Positions 9,494-18,107 of a DNA stretch of 64,000 nucleotides are shown in pieces. The stretch spans positions 1-64,000 of the forward strand of contig JAUYAK010000012.1 of the NCBI GenBank assembly GCA_030693515.1. Direction: 5' to 3'. Positions within the stretch are counted from its first letter, which is position 1. Each line of letters starts with the position of its first letter. A model generated the notes under the pieces. It saw only the letters and a list, made by a program, of their open reading frames with translations, ran no database searches and had not been told where the DNA came from. The stretch comes from Opitutaceae bacterium. Lineage in GTDB: Bacteria > Verrucomicrobiota > Verrucomicrobiia > Opitutales > Opitutaceae. Position numbers and translations under genes: made by a program.

Positions 9494-9662
9494 CCTGGCC
9501 GCACCGCCACCGGCATCGCGCGTTGAGCGCTGTCCAACGCCGCGTGCGCGCCATCCTTTTTTGGCGCCCAACTTCCGTGCGCACCGTCGTCGCCCCACGC
9601 TCCTGCACTACGGCTTTCTGGTTGAACTCGACGCCAGCGCGTAAACTCCCTTTGCCATCCTC

Positions 9663-10961
9663 ATGAGAAAACGCCTCGCCCCCGCCCTCCGCGTGCTCGC
9701 TCTCGCCGTAGCGCTCACCGCCCCGGGCCTGCGCGCCGCCGAGGCTGGCACCCTCGCCACGCGGCCCGCCATCCGCGAGGCCCTCGCCTACATCCAGCGC
9801 GCCGAGCCCGCGACGCTCGACGAGCAGGTGCGCCTCTGCGAAATCCCCGCCCCGCCGTTTCAGGAAAAAATCCGCGCCGAATACTACCGCGCCAAATTTA
9901 TCGAGCTGGGCCTGCAGGACGTGCGCATCGACGCCGAGGGCAACGTGCTCGGCGTCCGCCCCGGCCGCGCCAATGGACCCCTCGTCGTGTTCGACGCGCA
10001 CCTCGACACCGTCTTTCCCGCCGAGGTCTCCACCAAGGTCACGCGCACCGGCACCATTCTGAAAGGCCCCGGCATCGCCGACAACTGCCGCGGCCTGGCC
10101 GTCCTCCTCACGGTCGCCCGCGCCCTCCAGCAGTCCAAGATCACCACCGAGGCGACAATCGTGTTCGTCGGCAGCGTCGGCGAGGAAGGGCTCGGCGACC
10201 TCCGGGGCGTGAAGCATCTCTTCGCCAAGGAACTCGCCGGCCGCATCACCCACTTTGTGGCGCTCGATGGCACGGGCCTGGGCGCCGCCGACGGTGCGGT
10301 CGGCAGCTACCGCTACCGCGTCACCTTCCGTGCGCCCGGCGGGCACAGCTACGGCATGTTCGGCCTGGCCAATCCCATCCACGCCCTCGGCCGCGCCATC
10401 GACAAAATCGCGCGCTTCCAGGTGCCCGATTCGCCGAAGACCACCTTCAACGTCGGCCGCATCGAGGGCGGCACCTCCGTCAACTCCGTCGCGCACACCG
10501 TCTCGATGGAGATCGACATGCGCTCCGTCAGCGCCGCAGAACTCGACAAGGTCGACGCCTCCTTCCGCGCCGCGATCGCCAGCGCCCTCAAGGAGGAAAA
10601 CGATTTCTGGGCCCAGCACGCCCGCAATCCCCGCGCGCGCCTCGTCAACGCCCGCAACCCCGTCACGGCCGACATTGAGCGCATCGGCACGCGTCCCACC
10701 GGCAAGGTCGCCGACGATGCCCCCATCCTCGCCGCTGTGCGCCGCGCCGACGCCGCGCTCGGCATCAAATCCAGCTTCAGCGCCGGCAGCACCAACTCCA
10801 ACACCCCGATCAGCCTCGGCATCCCGGCCGTCACGCTGCGCACCGGCGGCGATGGCTCGGGCAACCACGCGCTCGACGAGCAGTTCGACTCCAAGGACAG
10901 CCACCTCGGCACCCAGCGCGCCTTCCTCGCCCTCCTGGAGATCGCCGGCGTGGCCCCATAG
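9663..10961 (+). CDS. M20-family metallohydrolase (peptidase), exported
   Basis: Zn-dependent M20/M28-type amidohydrolase or exopeptidase of 432 aa. It has a signal peptide (RKRLAPALRVLALAVALTAP...RAAEA). The metal site motif FDAHLDTVFP contributes H113 with D115; GIADNCRG supplies the bridging Asp and SVGEEGLGDLRG the catalytic and ligand glutamates. A lid/dimerisation insert (GGHSYGMFGLANPIHALGRA) and a C-terminal GSGNHALDEQF with the last His ligand complete the fold. It is closest in layout to peptidase T/acetylornithine-deacetylase-like proteins, but export argues against an anabolic role; peptide scavenging is likelier. It lies 169 bp after the GH16 gene and need not be in the same operon. 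Confidence 0.88.
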   Translation: MRKRLAPALRVLALAVALTAPGLRAAEAGTLATRPAIREALAYIQRAEPATLDEQVRLCEIPAPPFQEKIRAEYYRAKFIELGLQDVRIDAEGNVLGVRPGRANGPLVVFDAHLDTVFPAEVSTKVTRTGTILKGPGIADNCRGLAVLLTVARALQQSKITTEATIVFVGSVGEEGLGDLRGVKHLFAKELAGRITHFVALDGTGLGAADGAVGSYRYRVTFRAPGGHSYGMFGLANPIHALGRAIDKIARFQVPDSPKTTFNVGRIEGGTSVNSVAHTVSMEIDMRSVSAAELDKVDASFRAAIASALKEENDFWAQHARNPRARLVNARNPVTADIERIGTRPTGKVADDAPILAAVRRADAALGIKSSFSAGSTNSNTPISLGIPAVTLRTGGDGSGNHALDEQFDSKDSHLGTQRAFLALLEIAGVAP

Positions 10962-10978
10962 CCGGCCCGCGGGCCGGC
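10961..10978. terminator. Perfect 18-bp palindrome at the M20 stop codon
   Basis: GCCGGCCCGCGGGCCGGC is exactly self-complementary and starts on the last base of the TAG stop. It would form a strong GC hairpin but has no T-run, so it may stabilise the mRNA end or act as a weak terminator rather than a classic intrinsic one. Confidence 0.35.
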
Positions 10979-11028
10979 GCAGCCAGCTCGCAATTGACCC
11001 AGCCGCACCGCCGGGCCAGCTTCCCCGC

Positions 11029-11484
11029 ATGGGCACGCAAACCAGCACCGCGCCAAACGATCCGGTGCGGCAATTCTCCGTCTTCACCGAAAATCGCGTC
11101 GGTCGCCTCCATGATCTGACTTCGCTCTTCCGGGCGAACAACGTCCACATCATGGCCCTCACGATCCTCGACACCACCGATTGCGCCATCGACCGCCTGA
11201 TCGTGGACGATCCCGACAAGGCGAGGGAGCTGATGGTGAGCAACGATTTTCCCTACTCCGAAAGCACCGTCCTCGCCGTCGAGATCGGCGACGAATCAGC
11301 CCTCAACGGCGTGCTGGCCACGCTCCTCGAGGCGGAAATCAACATCCACTACATCTACAGCTTCATCAAGCGGCCCGAGGGCCGCAGCGCGCTCGCAATG
11401 CATGTCGAGGATTCCGAGGTCGCCGCCCAAGCCCTCGCGCGGCGCGGCTACCGCGTGCTCACGCAGCACGACATCGCGCGGTGA
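11029..11484 (+). CDS. Tandem ACT-domain protein
   Basis: Small cytoplasmic protein of 151 aa made of two ACT modules and no enzyme domain. The first (about 12-80) begins RQFSVFTENRVGRLHDLTSL, the standard ACT opening, and the second (about 82-148) contains LLEAEINIHYIYSFIKRPEG. Stand-alone double ACT proteins usually bind an amino acid and regulate an enzyme or transporter; the ligand cannot be read from the sequence. The ATG at 11029 directly precedes the first ACT strand after a short polar tail. It lies 67 bp after the M20 hydrolase and may be transcribed with it. Confidence 0.82.
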   Translation: MGTQTSTAPNDPVRQFSVFTENRVGRLHDLTSLFRANNVHIMALTILDTTDCAIDRLIVDDPDKARELMVSNDFPYSESTVLAVEIGDESALNGVLATLLEAEINIHYIYSFIKRPEGRSALAMHVEDSEVAAQALARRGYRVLTQHDIAR

Positions 11485-11492
11485 TGCGCAAG

Positions 11493-11546
11493 GTAGGGCG
11501 CGGACTCCGCTCCGCGCCAAGGCGGCGAACGGAGTCGCCGCCCTAC
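11493..11546. repeat. GTAG-bounded paired hairpin (REP/REPIN-like)
   Basis: The element starts GTAGGGCG and ends CGCCCTAC. Inside are two separate hairpins: stem GGCGCGGA/TCCGCGCC with a 6-nt loop, then GGCGGCGA/TCGCCGCC with a 6-nt loop. The two halves are inverted copies of one unit with GTAG at the foot, the layout of REP pairs mobilised by RAYT transposases. It lies between the convergent ACT and DUF3299 genes, where it could also serve as a terminator. Confidence 0.7.
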
Positions 11547-11548
11547 CC

Positions 11549-12097
11549 TCAGCCCTGCACGGCGCCCATCTTCTCGCCCTCGAGTTCGTAGAGCCCGGTC
11601 ATGTAGCCGTTCTCAAACATCGCGCCGACCTTCAGCTCGCCGTAGAACTCCACCGGCACGTCCATCATCGGCTGCACGCCCTTCTTCATCTTCACAATCA
11701 CCCATTCGTTCATGTTGGGCACGGTGCCGAAGCAGCACGCCATCGTGTTGCGCATGAGGAGAAATTCGGTGACGAGGCCCTTGTCCATTTTCACCGGCAC
11801 CATGTAGCCCGTGATCACGGCCTTTTTGCCGTTCCACGATTTCACCATGGCTGGAATCTGCTCCTCGCCGGTCGGCGGCTTCGCCTTCGGATCGGCGGCG
11901 GGATCGAAGGGCGGCGGATTGAAAGGATAAGAAGCAAGCTGCTCGAAGCCGAGCTTCAGGTAGCCGTTCTCAACCGCCGGCGCGACCAGCGGCGCCGCGG
12001 GCTTCGCCGGGGTCTCACCCTCCGCCGCCCACAACGCGAGCGGCATCGCGATCAGGGCTGCAACAAACGGGGCGGCGAGCATGCGGGTCGTCTTCAT
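11549..12097 (-). CDS. DUF3299-domain exported protein
   Basis: Protein of 182 aa with a signal peptide (KTTRMLAAPFVAALIAMPLA ... AAEG) and one DUF3299 domain covering residues of roughly 45-175 (KKAVITGYMVPVKMD, LLMRNTMACCFGTVPNMNEW, VPVEFYGELKVG). The paired cysteines in ACCFG are a family hallmark and could bind a metal. It is the last gene of a three-gene minus-strand set with an FtsX-like permease (63 bp upstream) and an ABC ATPase. DUF3299 proteins are often found beside such ABC systems, some of which have been linked to metal (zinc) homeostasis; that role is a recollection about relatives and an inference here. ATG 12097 is preferred over 12133 because it begins the signal peptide. 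Confidence 0.82.
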   Translation of the reverse strand: MKTTRMLAAPFVAALIAMPLALWAAEGETPAKPAAPLVAPAVENGYLKLGFEQLASYPFNPPPFDPAADPKAKPPTGEEQIPAMVKSWNGKKAVITGYMVPVKMDKGLVTEFLLMRNTMACCFGTVPNMNEWVIVKMKKGVQPMMDVPVEFYGELKVGAMFENGYMTGLYELEGEKMGAVQG

Positions 12098-12160
12098 GTG
12101 GCCGCACGCTACCACGGAGCCGCCCCGCGTCAAAGCGATCCGCTCATTCGCCGGCCGCCC

Positions 12161-13366
12161 TCACGAAACCGGCGCCAGCGTCTCCGCCACGGGGGTGTGA
12201 TAGGCCTTCAGCGCCGGCACGATGCCGCCGAGCGCGCACAACGCGATCATCCCGACCGGGCAGGCCCACAGCACGGGATGCCACGCTCCGATCTCCAGCA
12301 CCACACCCGTCTGCGCCCGGATGAGACCCGCGACGCCGGCATAAAGGCCGAGGTAGAAAATCCACCCCGCCGCCGCCCCGAGCGCGCCGATGCACGCCGC
12401 CTCCGCCAGCACCGCGCCGAAGATCGTCCGCCGCTTTGCCCCCAGCGCGCGCAGGATCGCCAGATCGCGGCGGCGCGCGCTCATGGAATTGTAGATGCTC
12501 GCGAGCACCGAGCCCGCCGCCACCAGCGCCACGAGGTAGGCCACGAGCGTCAGCACCTGGTCGAACCATGCGATCTTGCCAAACAGCTCCGCCACGATCG
12601 CGCCCACGGGAAAGGCCAGCGTAAGGCGGTTGCCCTGCTTGTTGTAGAGCATGTCGAGCTGGAGTCCCGCCATCGGCGTGCGGAATTGGAGCAGCACCGC
12701 GCTCACGTCCGTCGCCGTCTTCGCATCGTGCCCGCTCATCGTCTGCAAGCCGCGCAGCGGAATCCACACCACGCGATCCGCCGGCGTGTTGGTCGGCTCG
12801 AGGATGGCCGTGACGGTAAACACATCCGCGTGCTCCGCCTTGGCGTCGAACGCGAGCCCGTGAAAGGGCTTGAACGTGGCGCCCACTTTCAGGCCGAGCC
12901 GCTGCGCCGCGAAGCTCCCCGCCACCGCCTCCTTCGCCTCGGCGTCGAAGATCTTTCCGCCGGCCTGCACCGTGAATTTTTTCCCCGGGGCCAGCTCCAC
13001 GGTCGTGAACAGCTCCGGCACCGTGCCCACGAGCCGAAACCCCCGCAGGTTGTCGCCCACCGCGATCGGGATCGCGGTCTTCACCATCGGGTGGCGGCGG
13101 ATGGCCTCGAAGTCCGCGGCGGCCACGTTGCCGGGCGAGGCCTCGAGGTGGAAAATCGCGTTCAGCACGAGCTGCAGTTTCGAGCCGCGCGCGCCGAGCA
13201 CCGCGTCGAAGCCCGTGGTCGTCTGCGTGAACGCCGCCTGCGACTGCGTCTTCACCATCCACACGCACATCAGCAGCCCGCACGCGAGCGCGATGCTGCC
13301 CGCGGTGATGACGGTCGAGAGCGCGTGCTGCCGCAGCGAGCGGCGGATGAGGAGCAGGAGGGTCAT
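12161..13366 (-). CDS. ABC transporter permease, FtsX/MacB/LolC type
   Basis: Inner-membrane permease of 401 aa with the FtsX-family topology: one N-terminal helix (LSTVITAGSIALACGLLMCV), a large periplasmic MacB_PCD-like domain (about 40-265), then three C-terminal helices (LVAYLVALVAAGSVLASIYN; IFGAVLAEAACIGALGAAAG; VLWACPVGMIALCALGG). The cytoplasmic loop MSARRRDLAILRALGA is the characteristic FtsX segment contacting the ATPase. Its start overlaps the ATPase stop by 4 nt. Members of this class move lipoproteins, peptides or mechanical force rather than small solutes; the substrate is unknown. Confidence 0.9.
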   Translation of the reverse strand: MTLLLLIRRSLRQHALSTVITAGSIALACGLLMCVWMVKTQSQAAFTQTTTGFDAVLGARGSKLQLVLNAIFHLEASPGNVAAADFEAIRRHPMVKTAIPIAVGDNLRGFRLVGTVPELFTTVELAPGKKFTVQAGGKIFDAEAKEAVAGSFAAQRLGLKVGATFKPFHGLAFDAKAEHADVFTVTAILEPTNTPADRVVWIPLRGLQTMSGHDAKTATDVSAVLLQFRTPMAGLQLDMLYNKQGNRLTLAFPVGAIVAELFGKIAWFDQVLTLVAYLVALVAAGSVLASIYNSMSARRRDLAILRALGAKRRTIFGAVLAEAACIGALGAAAGWIFYLGLYAGVAGLIRAQTGVVLEIGAWHPVLWACPVGMIALCALGGIVPALKAYHTPVAETLAPVS

Positions 13367-14037
13367 GCGCGCGCCTTCCCCGCCGCGTTGATGACGGCGA
13401 AATCCATCCGCGTCTCGAACGCGCCGAGCACTTCCTCGTCATGGCTCACGATGAGCAACGCGGCGTTGTGCTCCCGGCACACCTCGCGAATCAGCGCGAG
13501 CGCCTCGCGGCCGTGGAGACGGTCGAGGTTGCCGGTCGGCTCGTCGGCCAGCACGAGCTTGGGCCGGTTCGCCAGCGCCCGCGCCACGGCCACGCGCTGC
13601 TGCTGCCCCGTGGATAACTGCCGCGGAAAATGATCCAGCCGGTGCCCGAGGCCGACGCGCTCCAGCATCGCGCGGGCGTGCGCCCGATCCGCGCCCCGCG
13701 GGCCGAACGACATCCCGAGCACGACGTTCTCCAGCACCGTGAAGCCCTGGAGCAAATTGAAGGTCTGGAAAATGTAGCCGAGCTTTTCCGCCCGCAGTCG
13801 GTCGCGGCCCGGTTCGTTCAGCGCCGTCATGTCGGTCCCGTCAATCGTCACGCGCCCGCCGTCCGCCGCGAGGATGCCCGCGATCAGATTGAGGAAGGTC
13901 GTCTTGCCCGAGCCGCTCTCGCCGCGCAGCGCCACCTGCTCACCCGCGGCCAGCGCGAAGTCCCCCACGCGCACGATCTCCACCCGCTCCCCCTCTGGGG
14001 TGCGAAACGATTTCGAGAGATCGGTGACGGCGAGCAT
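13363..14037 (-). CDS. ABC transporter ATP-binding protein, LolD/MacB type
   Basis: Cytoplasmic ATPase of 224 aa. Walker A is GESGSGKTT, the Q-loop IFQTFNLL, the signature LSTGQQQRVAVARAL (LSTGQ in place of the usual LSGGQ), Walker B LVLADEPTGNLD and the H-loop LLIVSHD. The short MLAVTDLSKSF start at 14037 is taken; the open frame upstream is antisense to the divergent lyase gene. It is first in the operon with the permease (4-nt overlap) and the DUF3299 protein. Confidence 0.92.
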   Translation of the reverse strand: MLAVTDLSKSFRTPEGERVEIVRVGDFALAAGEQVALRGESGSGKTTFLNLIAGILAADGGRVTIDGTDMTALNEPGRDRLRAEKLGYIFQTFNLLQGFTVLENVVLGMSFGPRGADRAHARAMLERVGLGHRLDHFPRQLSTGQQQRVAVARALANRPKLVLADEPTGNLDRLHGREALALIREVCREHNAALLIVSHDEEVLGAFETRMDFAVINAAGKARA

Positions 14038-14148
14038 CAATCCCCCGATTGGCGAGCAAACCGCCGCAAAGCTCAAGACCCGTGAAGCCTTTTTCGTCCA
14101 GCCCGAGCTTTTTGTGGCCATCCCCTCCGCCACTCCTACCGTGCCGCC

Positions 14149-14979
14149 GTGAGCACCAGCCCCGGTTCCCGTTTCCGCGCCGCCCTCGCCGCCGAGCGCC
14201 CGCTCCAGATCGCCGGCGCGATCAATGCCTACGCCGCCCTCCTCGCCCAGCGCGCCGGTTACCGCGCCCTCTACCTCTCCGGCGCCGGTGTCGCCAACCA
14301 CTCGCTGGGGATTCCCGACACCGGCGAGACGACGCTCGCCGACGTGCTCACCGACGCCCGCCGCATCACGCGTCGCGTCGATCTCCCGCTCCTTGTCGAT
14401 ATCGACACGGGCTGGGACGATCCCGCCTTCGCCGTCCGCGAACTCGCCGCCGCCGGGGTCGCCGCCGTCCACCTCGAGGACCAGATTCCCGCGAAACTCT
14501 GCGGCCACCTGCCGGGTAAACAACTCGTGCCCACCGCCACCATGTGCGATCGGGTGAGCGCTGCCGTCGCTGGCAAACCGGACCGCGACTTCGTCGTCAT
14601 GGCCCGCACCGATGCGGCCGCCGTTGAGGGCCTCCCCGCCGCGATCGCGCGCGCCCAAGCCTACCTCGCGGCCGGAGCCGACATGATCTTCGCCGAGGCT
14701 CTGCGCACGCTGGACGACTACCGCGCCTTCACCGCCGCGATCCAAGCCCCTGTGCTCGCTAACCTCACCGAGTTTGGCCAGACTCCGCTCTTCACGCTCG
14801 ACGAACTCCGCGCTTCCGGCATCGCGCTCGCGCTCTACCCTTTGAGCGCGAGCCGCGCCGCCGCCGCCGCGTCACTCGAGATCTATGCCGCCATTCGCAA
14901 AGCCGGCACCCAGCGCAGTGTCGTGGAAAAAATGCAGCCCCGCGCCGAGCTCTACCACGTGCTCGGTTACCGAGCCTGA
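14149..14979 (+). CDS. Isocitrate lyase/PEP mutase-superfamily enzyme, methylisocitrate lyase-like
   Basis: TIM-barrel lyase of 276 aa starting at GTG 14149. The family core is clear: YLSGAGVANHSLGIPDTGE near the N terminus, LLVDIDTGWDD (metal-binding Asp cluster), VHLEDQIPAKLCGHLPGK (the K-x-CGH active-site loop of methylisocitrate and isocitrate lyases) and DFVVMARTDA. The EDQ...CGH loop favours C-C lyases such as 2-methylisocitrate lyase (PrpB) over phosphonopyruvate mutases. No PrpC or PrpD gene is adjacent, so a role in propionate breakdown is only suggested. It is divergent from the ABC operon. Confidence 0.82.
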   Translation: MSTSPGSRFRAALAAERPLQIAGAINAYAALLAQRAGYRALYLSGAGVANHSLGIPDTGETTLADVLTDARRITRRVDLPLLVDIDTGWDDPAFAVRELAAAGVAAVHLEDQIPAKLCGHLPGKQLVPTATMCDRVSAAVAGKPDRDFVVMARTDAAAVEGLPAAIARAQAYLAAGADMIFAEALRTLDDYRAFTAAIQAPVLANLTEFGQTPLFTLDELRASGIALALYPLSASRAAAAASLEIYAAIRKAGTQRSVVEKMQPRAELYHVLGYRA

Positions 14980-15136
14980 CCCGCGCATCTGAATCGCCCT
15001 CCAAGCCGTCGAAGGCGCCGCAACCGCCGCGCACGCTCGCGGGCCTTCTCGCTCCGCCATCCTGCGCACCGGCCCGCCACCCCGCGGGGGACCAACGTCA
15101 TCGGCTCCGCCTCGATCTGCACGACAAGAGCACATC

Positions 15137-15172
15137 TTGACACGTCTAAATTCGAAGCATCATGATGCTTCC
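15137..15172 (+). promoter_or_regulatory. VapBC promoter with overlapping palindromic operator
   Basis: A consensus -35 TTGACA at 15137-15142 is followed, after 18 bp, by a possible -10 CATGAT at 15161-15166. The -10 lies inside a perfect 18-bp palindrome GAAGCATCATGATGCTTC (15154-15171) that ends just before the antitoxin ATG at 15173. That layout fits auto-repression by the antitoxin or VapBC complex. The very short leader implies a nearly leaderless transcript. Confidence 0.6.
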
Positions 15173-15454
15173 ATGCGAACCACCGTCACGCTGGACCCCG
15201 ATGTCGCCCAACTGCTCCGGCACGCCACGCACGGTTCGCAGCAGAACTTCAAGGCCGCGCTCAACGACGGCCTCCGCCGCGGGCTCGCCCATCTCGCCCC
15301 GGCCAGCGCCGCCAAGCCGTTTGTGGTCAAGGCGCGCCCCATGGGCCTGCGCACCGGCCTGGATCCCACCCGGCTGCATGACCTCGCGGACGATCTTGAG
15401 GCCGAGGCGTTCGCCGCGACCACGCGCAAGCTCCGCAAGGCGCTGAAGAAATGA
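15173..15454 (+). CDS. VapB-type antitoxin, ribbon-helix-helix
   Basis: Antitoxin of 93 aa. The N terminus MRTTVTLDPDVAQLLRHATH is a typical ribbon-helix-helix beta strand plus helix that would bind the palindrome immediately upstream. The C-terminal half (about 45-93), with KARPMGLRTGLDPTRLHDLADD, would wrap and inhibit the toxin. ATG 15173 is chosen over an upstream in-frame start because the operator occupies the intervening DNA. Its stop overlaps the toxin start by 4 nt. Confidence 0.85.
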   Translation: MRTTVTLDPDVAQLLRHATHGSQQNFKAALNDGLRRGLAHLAPASAAKPFVVKARPMGLRTGLDPTRLHDLADDLEAEAFAATTRKLRKALKK

Positions 15455-15882
15455 TCCTCCCCGACGCCAACCTGCTGCTTTACGCCTACGATTCCGCGAG
15501 CCCGTTTCACCGCCCGGCCGCCAAATGGTGGGCCGGCCTGCTTTCCGCCACCGAACCGGTCGGCTTATGCCCGGTCGTCGTGTTCGCCTTTCTGCGTCTG
15601 GCCACCCAGCCGAAGGTTTTCGAACTCCCCCTCACCGCGGCCGAGGCCGGCGAGCACGTCGGTTCGTGGCTCGCGCGGCCCAATGTGCGCCTGCTCGTGG
15701 CCGGGCCCGGACACGTCGAGTCGGTCTGCCGCCTCCTGGTTAAAGCCGGCACCGGCGGCAATCTCGTGACCGACGCCCAGATTGCGGCGTTGGCGCTGGA
15801 ATACGGCGCCACCGTGCATTCCGCCGACGGTGATTTCGCGCGCTTCGCCAAGCTCGATTGGGAAAATCCGTTGCTCGAATAG
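15451..15882 (+). CDS. VapC-type PIN-domain toxin
   Basis: PIN-domain ribonuclease of 143 aa. The opening MILPDANLLLYAYD carries the first catalytic Asp (D5) and Asn, and TDAQIAALALEYGATVHSADGDF the C-terminal acidic cluster. The central E-F-L-R motif of many VapCs reads AFLRLAT here, as in the Mtu-type PIN subfamily where this glutamate is often absent. It likely cleaves a tRNA or other structured RNA when freed from VapB. The ATGA junction indicates coupled translation. Confidence 0.87.
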   Translation: MILPDANLLLYAYDSASPFHRPAAKWWAGLLSATEPVGLCPVVVFAFLRLATQPKVFELPLTAAEAGEHVGSWLARPNVRLLVAGPGHVESVCRLLVKAGTGGNLVTDAQIAALALEYGATVHSADGDFARFAKLDWENPLLE

Positions 15883-15926
15883 CCCCAGTCCGCCGCACGA
15901 CGGCAAGACCTCGCGCCCGCCCAGCG

Positions 15927-18107
15927 CTACCGCGCCCTAACCATCGCCGAAAGGCGGTAGACGTCCAGGCGGGCGTTGGTGAAGACCAAGTGGCATTGCG
16001 ATTTCGACACCTGCGCGCCGTCGCCCAGACTGCGATCGCGGAGGATGTAGCTCGGGCCGTCGCTCACCGTCGTGGGACTCAGCTCGCGGCCACGGTAGAA
16101 GAAATTGGAGGCCATGTTGGCGCGGATGCGGTGGCGCGTGGTGTCGAGGTGGTAGTTGGGCCCCTCGAACCAGAGCCGCCGCTCCGAGAGCGCCGAGTAG
16201 TAGAAATGCACGCCCATGAGCGTGCGATCGAGCGCGCCCCAGTGATCCTTCTTCATGTTTTCGGGCGTGAAGGCGTTGGCCACGAGCACGGCGTTGGGCT
16301 CGGTGTGCTCGCGCACCCAGAGCATCGCCTCGCGCAGATCGCGCATGGTGCCGTCGGGCTTGAGATCGGTGGGAGTCTTCAGCCATTCACGGAAGCCGGT
16401 GTAGTTGCGCTGGCCCCAAAGCGAGGTTTGCACCCCGAGCACGGCGAGCAGCGCCGCAATTCCGCCCGCGCCCAGCAGAAGGGTCCGGCCCGCCGCGAGG
16501 CGAGTCACGCCGGCGGCCGGGTGCCGCAAAGCCGGCCACCACTCCACCGCGCGCCGCCCGAGCTTCACGACAAAAGCTGCCGCCAGCACCGCCATCGGCA
16601 GCCGAATCATGAGGAAGAGGTAGAGTTCCCCGTGGCTGTTCAACTCCATCAGCAGCCCCATGCCGGCGCTCGCCACAAAAAAGGCACCGAGCCACGAAGC
16701 GAGCTGCGGATCGCCGCCGCGCCGATCGCCCGCGATCAGGTAGGGAATCGCGAGCAGCCGCACCCCGCAGGTGCCCACGAAGACCACGATCGCGCACGCG
16801 AGCGTGGCGATCGGCTTGGCGGCCACGGCCGGGATCCACGTCGCGAGCTCGCGCTGCCAGATCGGCAGATGCTCCTTCCAGAAAGAAGTGACCTCGAAGA
16901 TGTGGAACGGTCGCCACGCCGCGTCGCCCGATCGCCACGCCGACATCGCGGGCAGATAGACGATGGCAAAGGCCAGCGAGAGCCCCGCCGCAAACGCCAC
17001 CAGCCGCCACGGCAGCCGGCGTTCGCGCCGCCAACGCCACGCCGCCCACAGACCGAGCGCCGCGAGCACCACCGGCACCACCGTGCCCTTGGCCCCGGTC
17101 GCCGCCGCCCCGAGCAGCACCAGCCAGGCGGCATGTCCCGGATCAAAGCGCGCGAGCCGCGCGCAGCGCGCCACCGCAATCAGCAGGGCACCGCAGAAGA
17201 TCATGCCGAAAAAAAACGTGGGGCTCACAAACAGCCACCGCACAAACAGCCCGAGGAACATCGGCTCGCCGTAGCTGGGCGCAAACGACACCTCGCTCGC
17301 CATGATGAGCAGGAGCGCCGCCAGCACCCCGCCCCACGGGCTGCGCGCCACTGCGCGCCCGAGCACGTAGGCCTGCGTCACGAGCACCGCGCCCATCGGC
17401 ACCGCGATCAGCCGCAGCAACACCTCCGCGATCTCCACACCCACGGTGGTCGAGGCGGCCGCCGCATGCACCATCATGAAGTAGTGGTATTGGAGCGGCG
17501 TGCCCGCGAGGCTCGGGTCGTCGAGCGGCCAGTTGTTTTTGATCACCGAGGCGCGGCTCACCAGATAGACCCAGTCGTGGAAAATCGCCCGCGTCGGCAG
17601 GCCGCCAGCCAGCGGCGACTCCGCAAACATCTGGCTCGCCGCCATGAGTGCGGTCGCGAGGAGCGCCACCGCCAGCCCCAGCGCCGGCCCCGCATGGTGC
17701 GCAGTGATGCGGGCGCGCACCGGCCAGTGCCCGTGCACCTTCCACGCCGCCACGGCGAGCCCCGCCCAGCCGAGCGGGATCCATGGATAAACGCTCTTTA
17801 GCCCCAGCGCCGAGCAGGCGATGTAGGATAGAATCTCAATCGCGAAGCCCGTCGGCACGCCCAACGCGATCGCGAGGCTGATCGACAGCGGGCCCTTGTT
17901 GACGAAATACAGCCCGACCACACCGGGCAGGACGACATAGCAAGCGAGGTAACTGGCGTAGCCGGCGAGCGTGCCCACTTGATAGCTGCACGCTCGCGCC
18001 ACAATAAGGCCTGTCACTGCGAGGACCAACGCCGTGGCGCCCCACAAGCGCGCGGACAAGGTCCTGGTCAGACGGGACGGAAAAATCGGCCGCTGGAGCG
18101 GAAACAC
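15927..18107 (-). CDS. Large polytopic membrane protein of unknown function
   Basis: Inner-membrane protein of about 726 aa with many hydrophobic segments through residues 1-530 (e.g. VLAVTGLIVARACSYQVGTL; LLGAAATGAKGTVVPVVLAA; TLACAIVVFVGTCGVRLLAI) and a soluble C-terminal region of about 180 residues (EAMLWVREHTEPNAVLVANA; YRGRELSPTT). The architecture resembles C-type glycosyltransferase-like membrane proteins, and the loop DWVYLVSRASVIKNNWPLDDPSL is acidic as in such enzymes, but no family can be named with confidence. GTG 18107 gives a short cytoplasmic tail; an in-frame start at 18197 would add 30 Pro/Arg-rich residues. Confidence 0.7.
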   Translation of the reverse strand: MFPLQRPIFPSRLTRTLSARLWGATALVLAVTGLIVARACSYQVGTLAGYASYLACYVVLPGVVGLYFVNKGPLSISLAIALGVPTGFAIEILSYIACSALGLKSVYPWIPLGWAGLAVAAWKVHGHWPVRARITAHHAGPALGLAVALLATALMAASQMFAESPLAGGLPTRAIFHDWVYLVSRASVIKNNWPLDDPSLAGTPLQYHYFMMVHAAAASTTVGVEIAEVLLRLIAVPMGAVLVTQAYVLGRAVARSPWGGVLAALLLIMASEVSFAPSYGEPMFLGLFVRWLFVSPTFFFGMIFCGALLIAVARCARLARFDPGHAAWLVLLGAAATGAKGTVVPVVLAALGLWAAWRWRRERRLPWRLVAFAAGLSLAFAIVYLPAMSAWRSGDAAWRPFHIFEVTSFWKEHLPIWQRELATWIPAVAAKPIATLACAIVVFVGTCGVRLLAIPYLIAGDRRGGDPQLASWLGAFFVASAGMGLLMELNSHGELYLFLMIRLPMAVLAAAFVVKLGRRAVEWWPALRHPAAGVTRLAAGRTLLLGAGGIAALLAVLGVQTSLWGQRNYTGFREWLKTPTDLKPDGTMRDLREAMLWVREHTEPNAVLVANAFTPENMKKDHWGALDRTLMGVHFYYSALSERRLWFEGPNYHLDTTRHRIRANMASNFFYRGRELSPTTVSDGPSYILRDRSLGDGAQVSKSQCHLVFTNARLDVYRLSAMVRAR

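Noticed and set aside
15858-17801. Plus-strand open frame rich in Arg/His/Pro opposite the large membrane protein
   Set aside because: No motif, extreme composition, and the minus strand encodes regular membrane helices.
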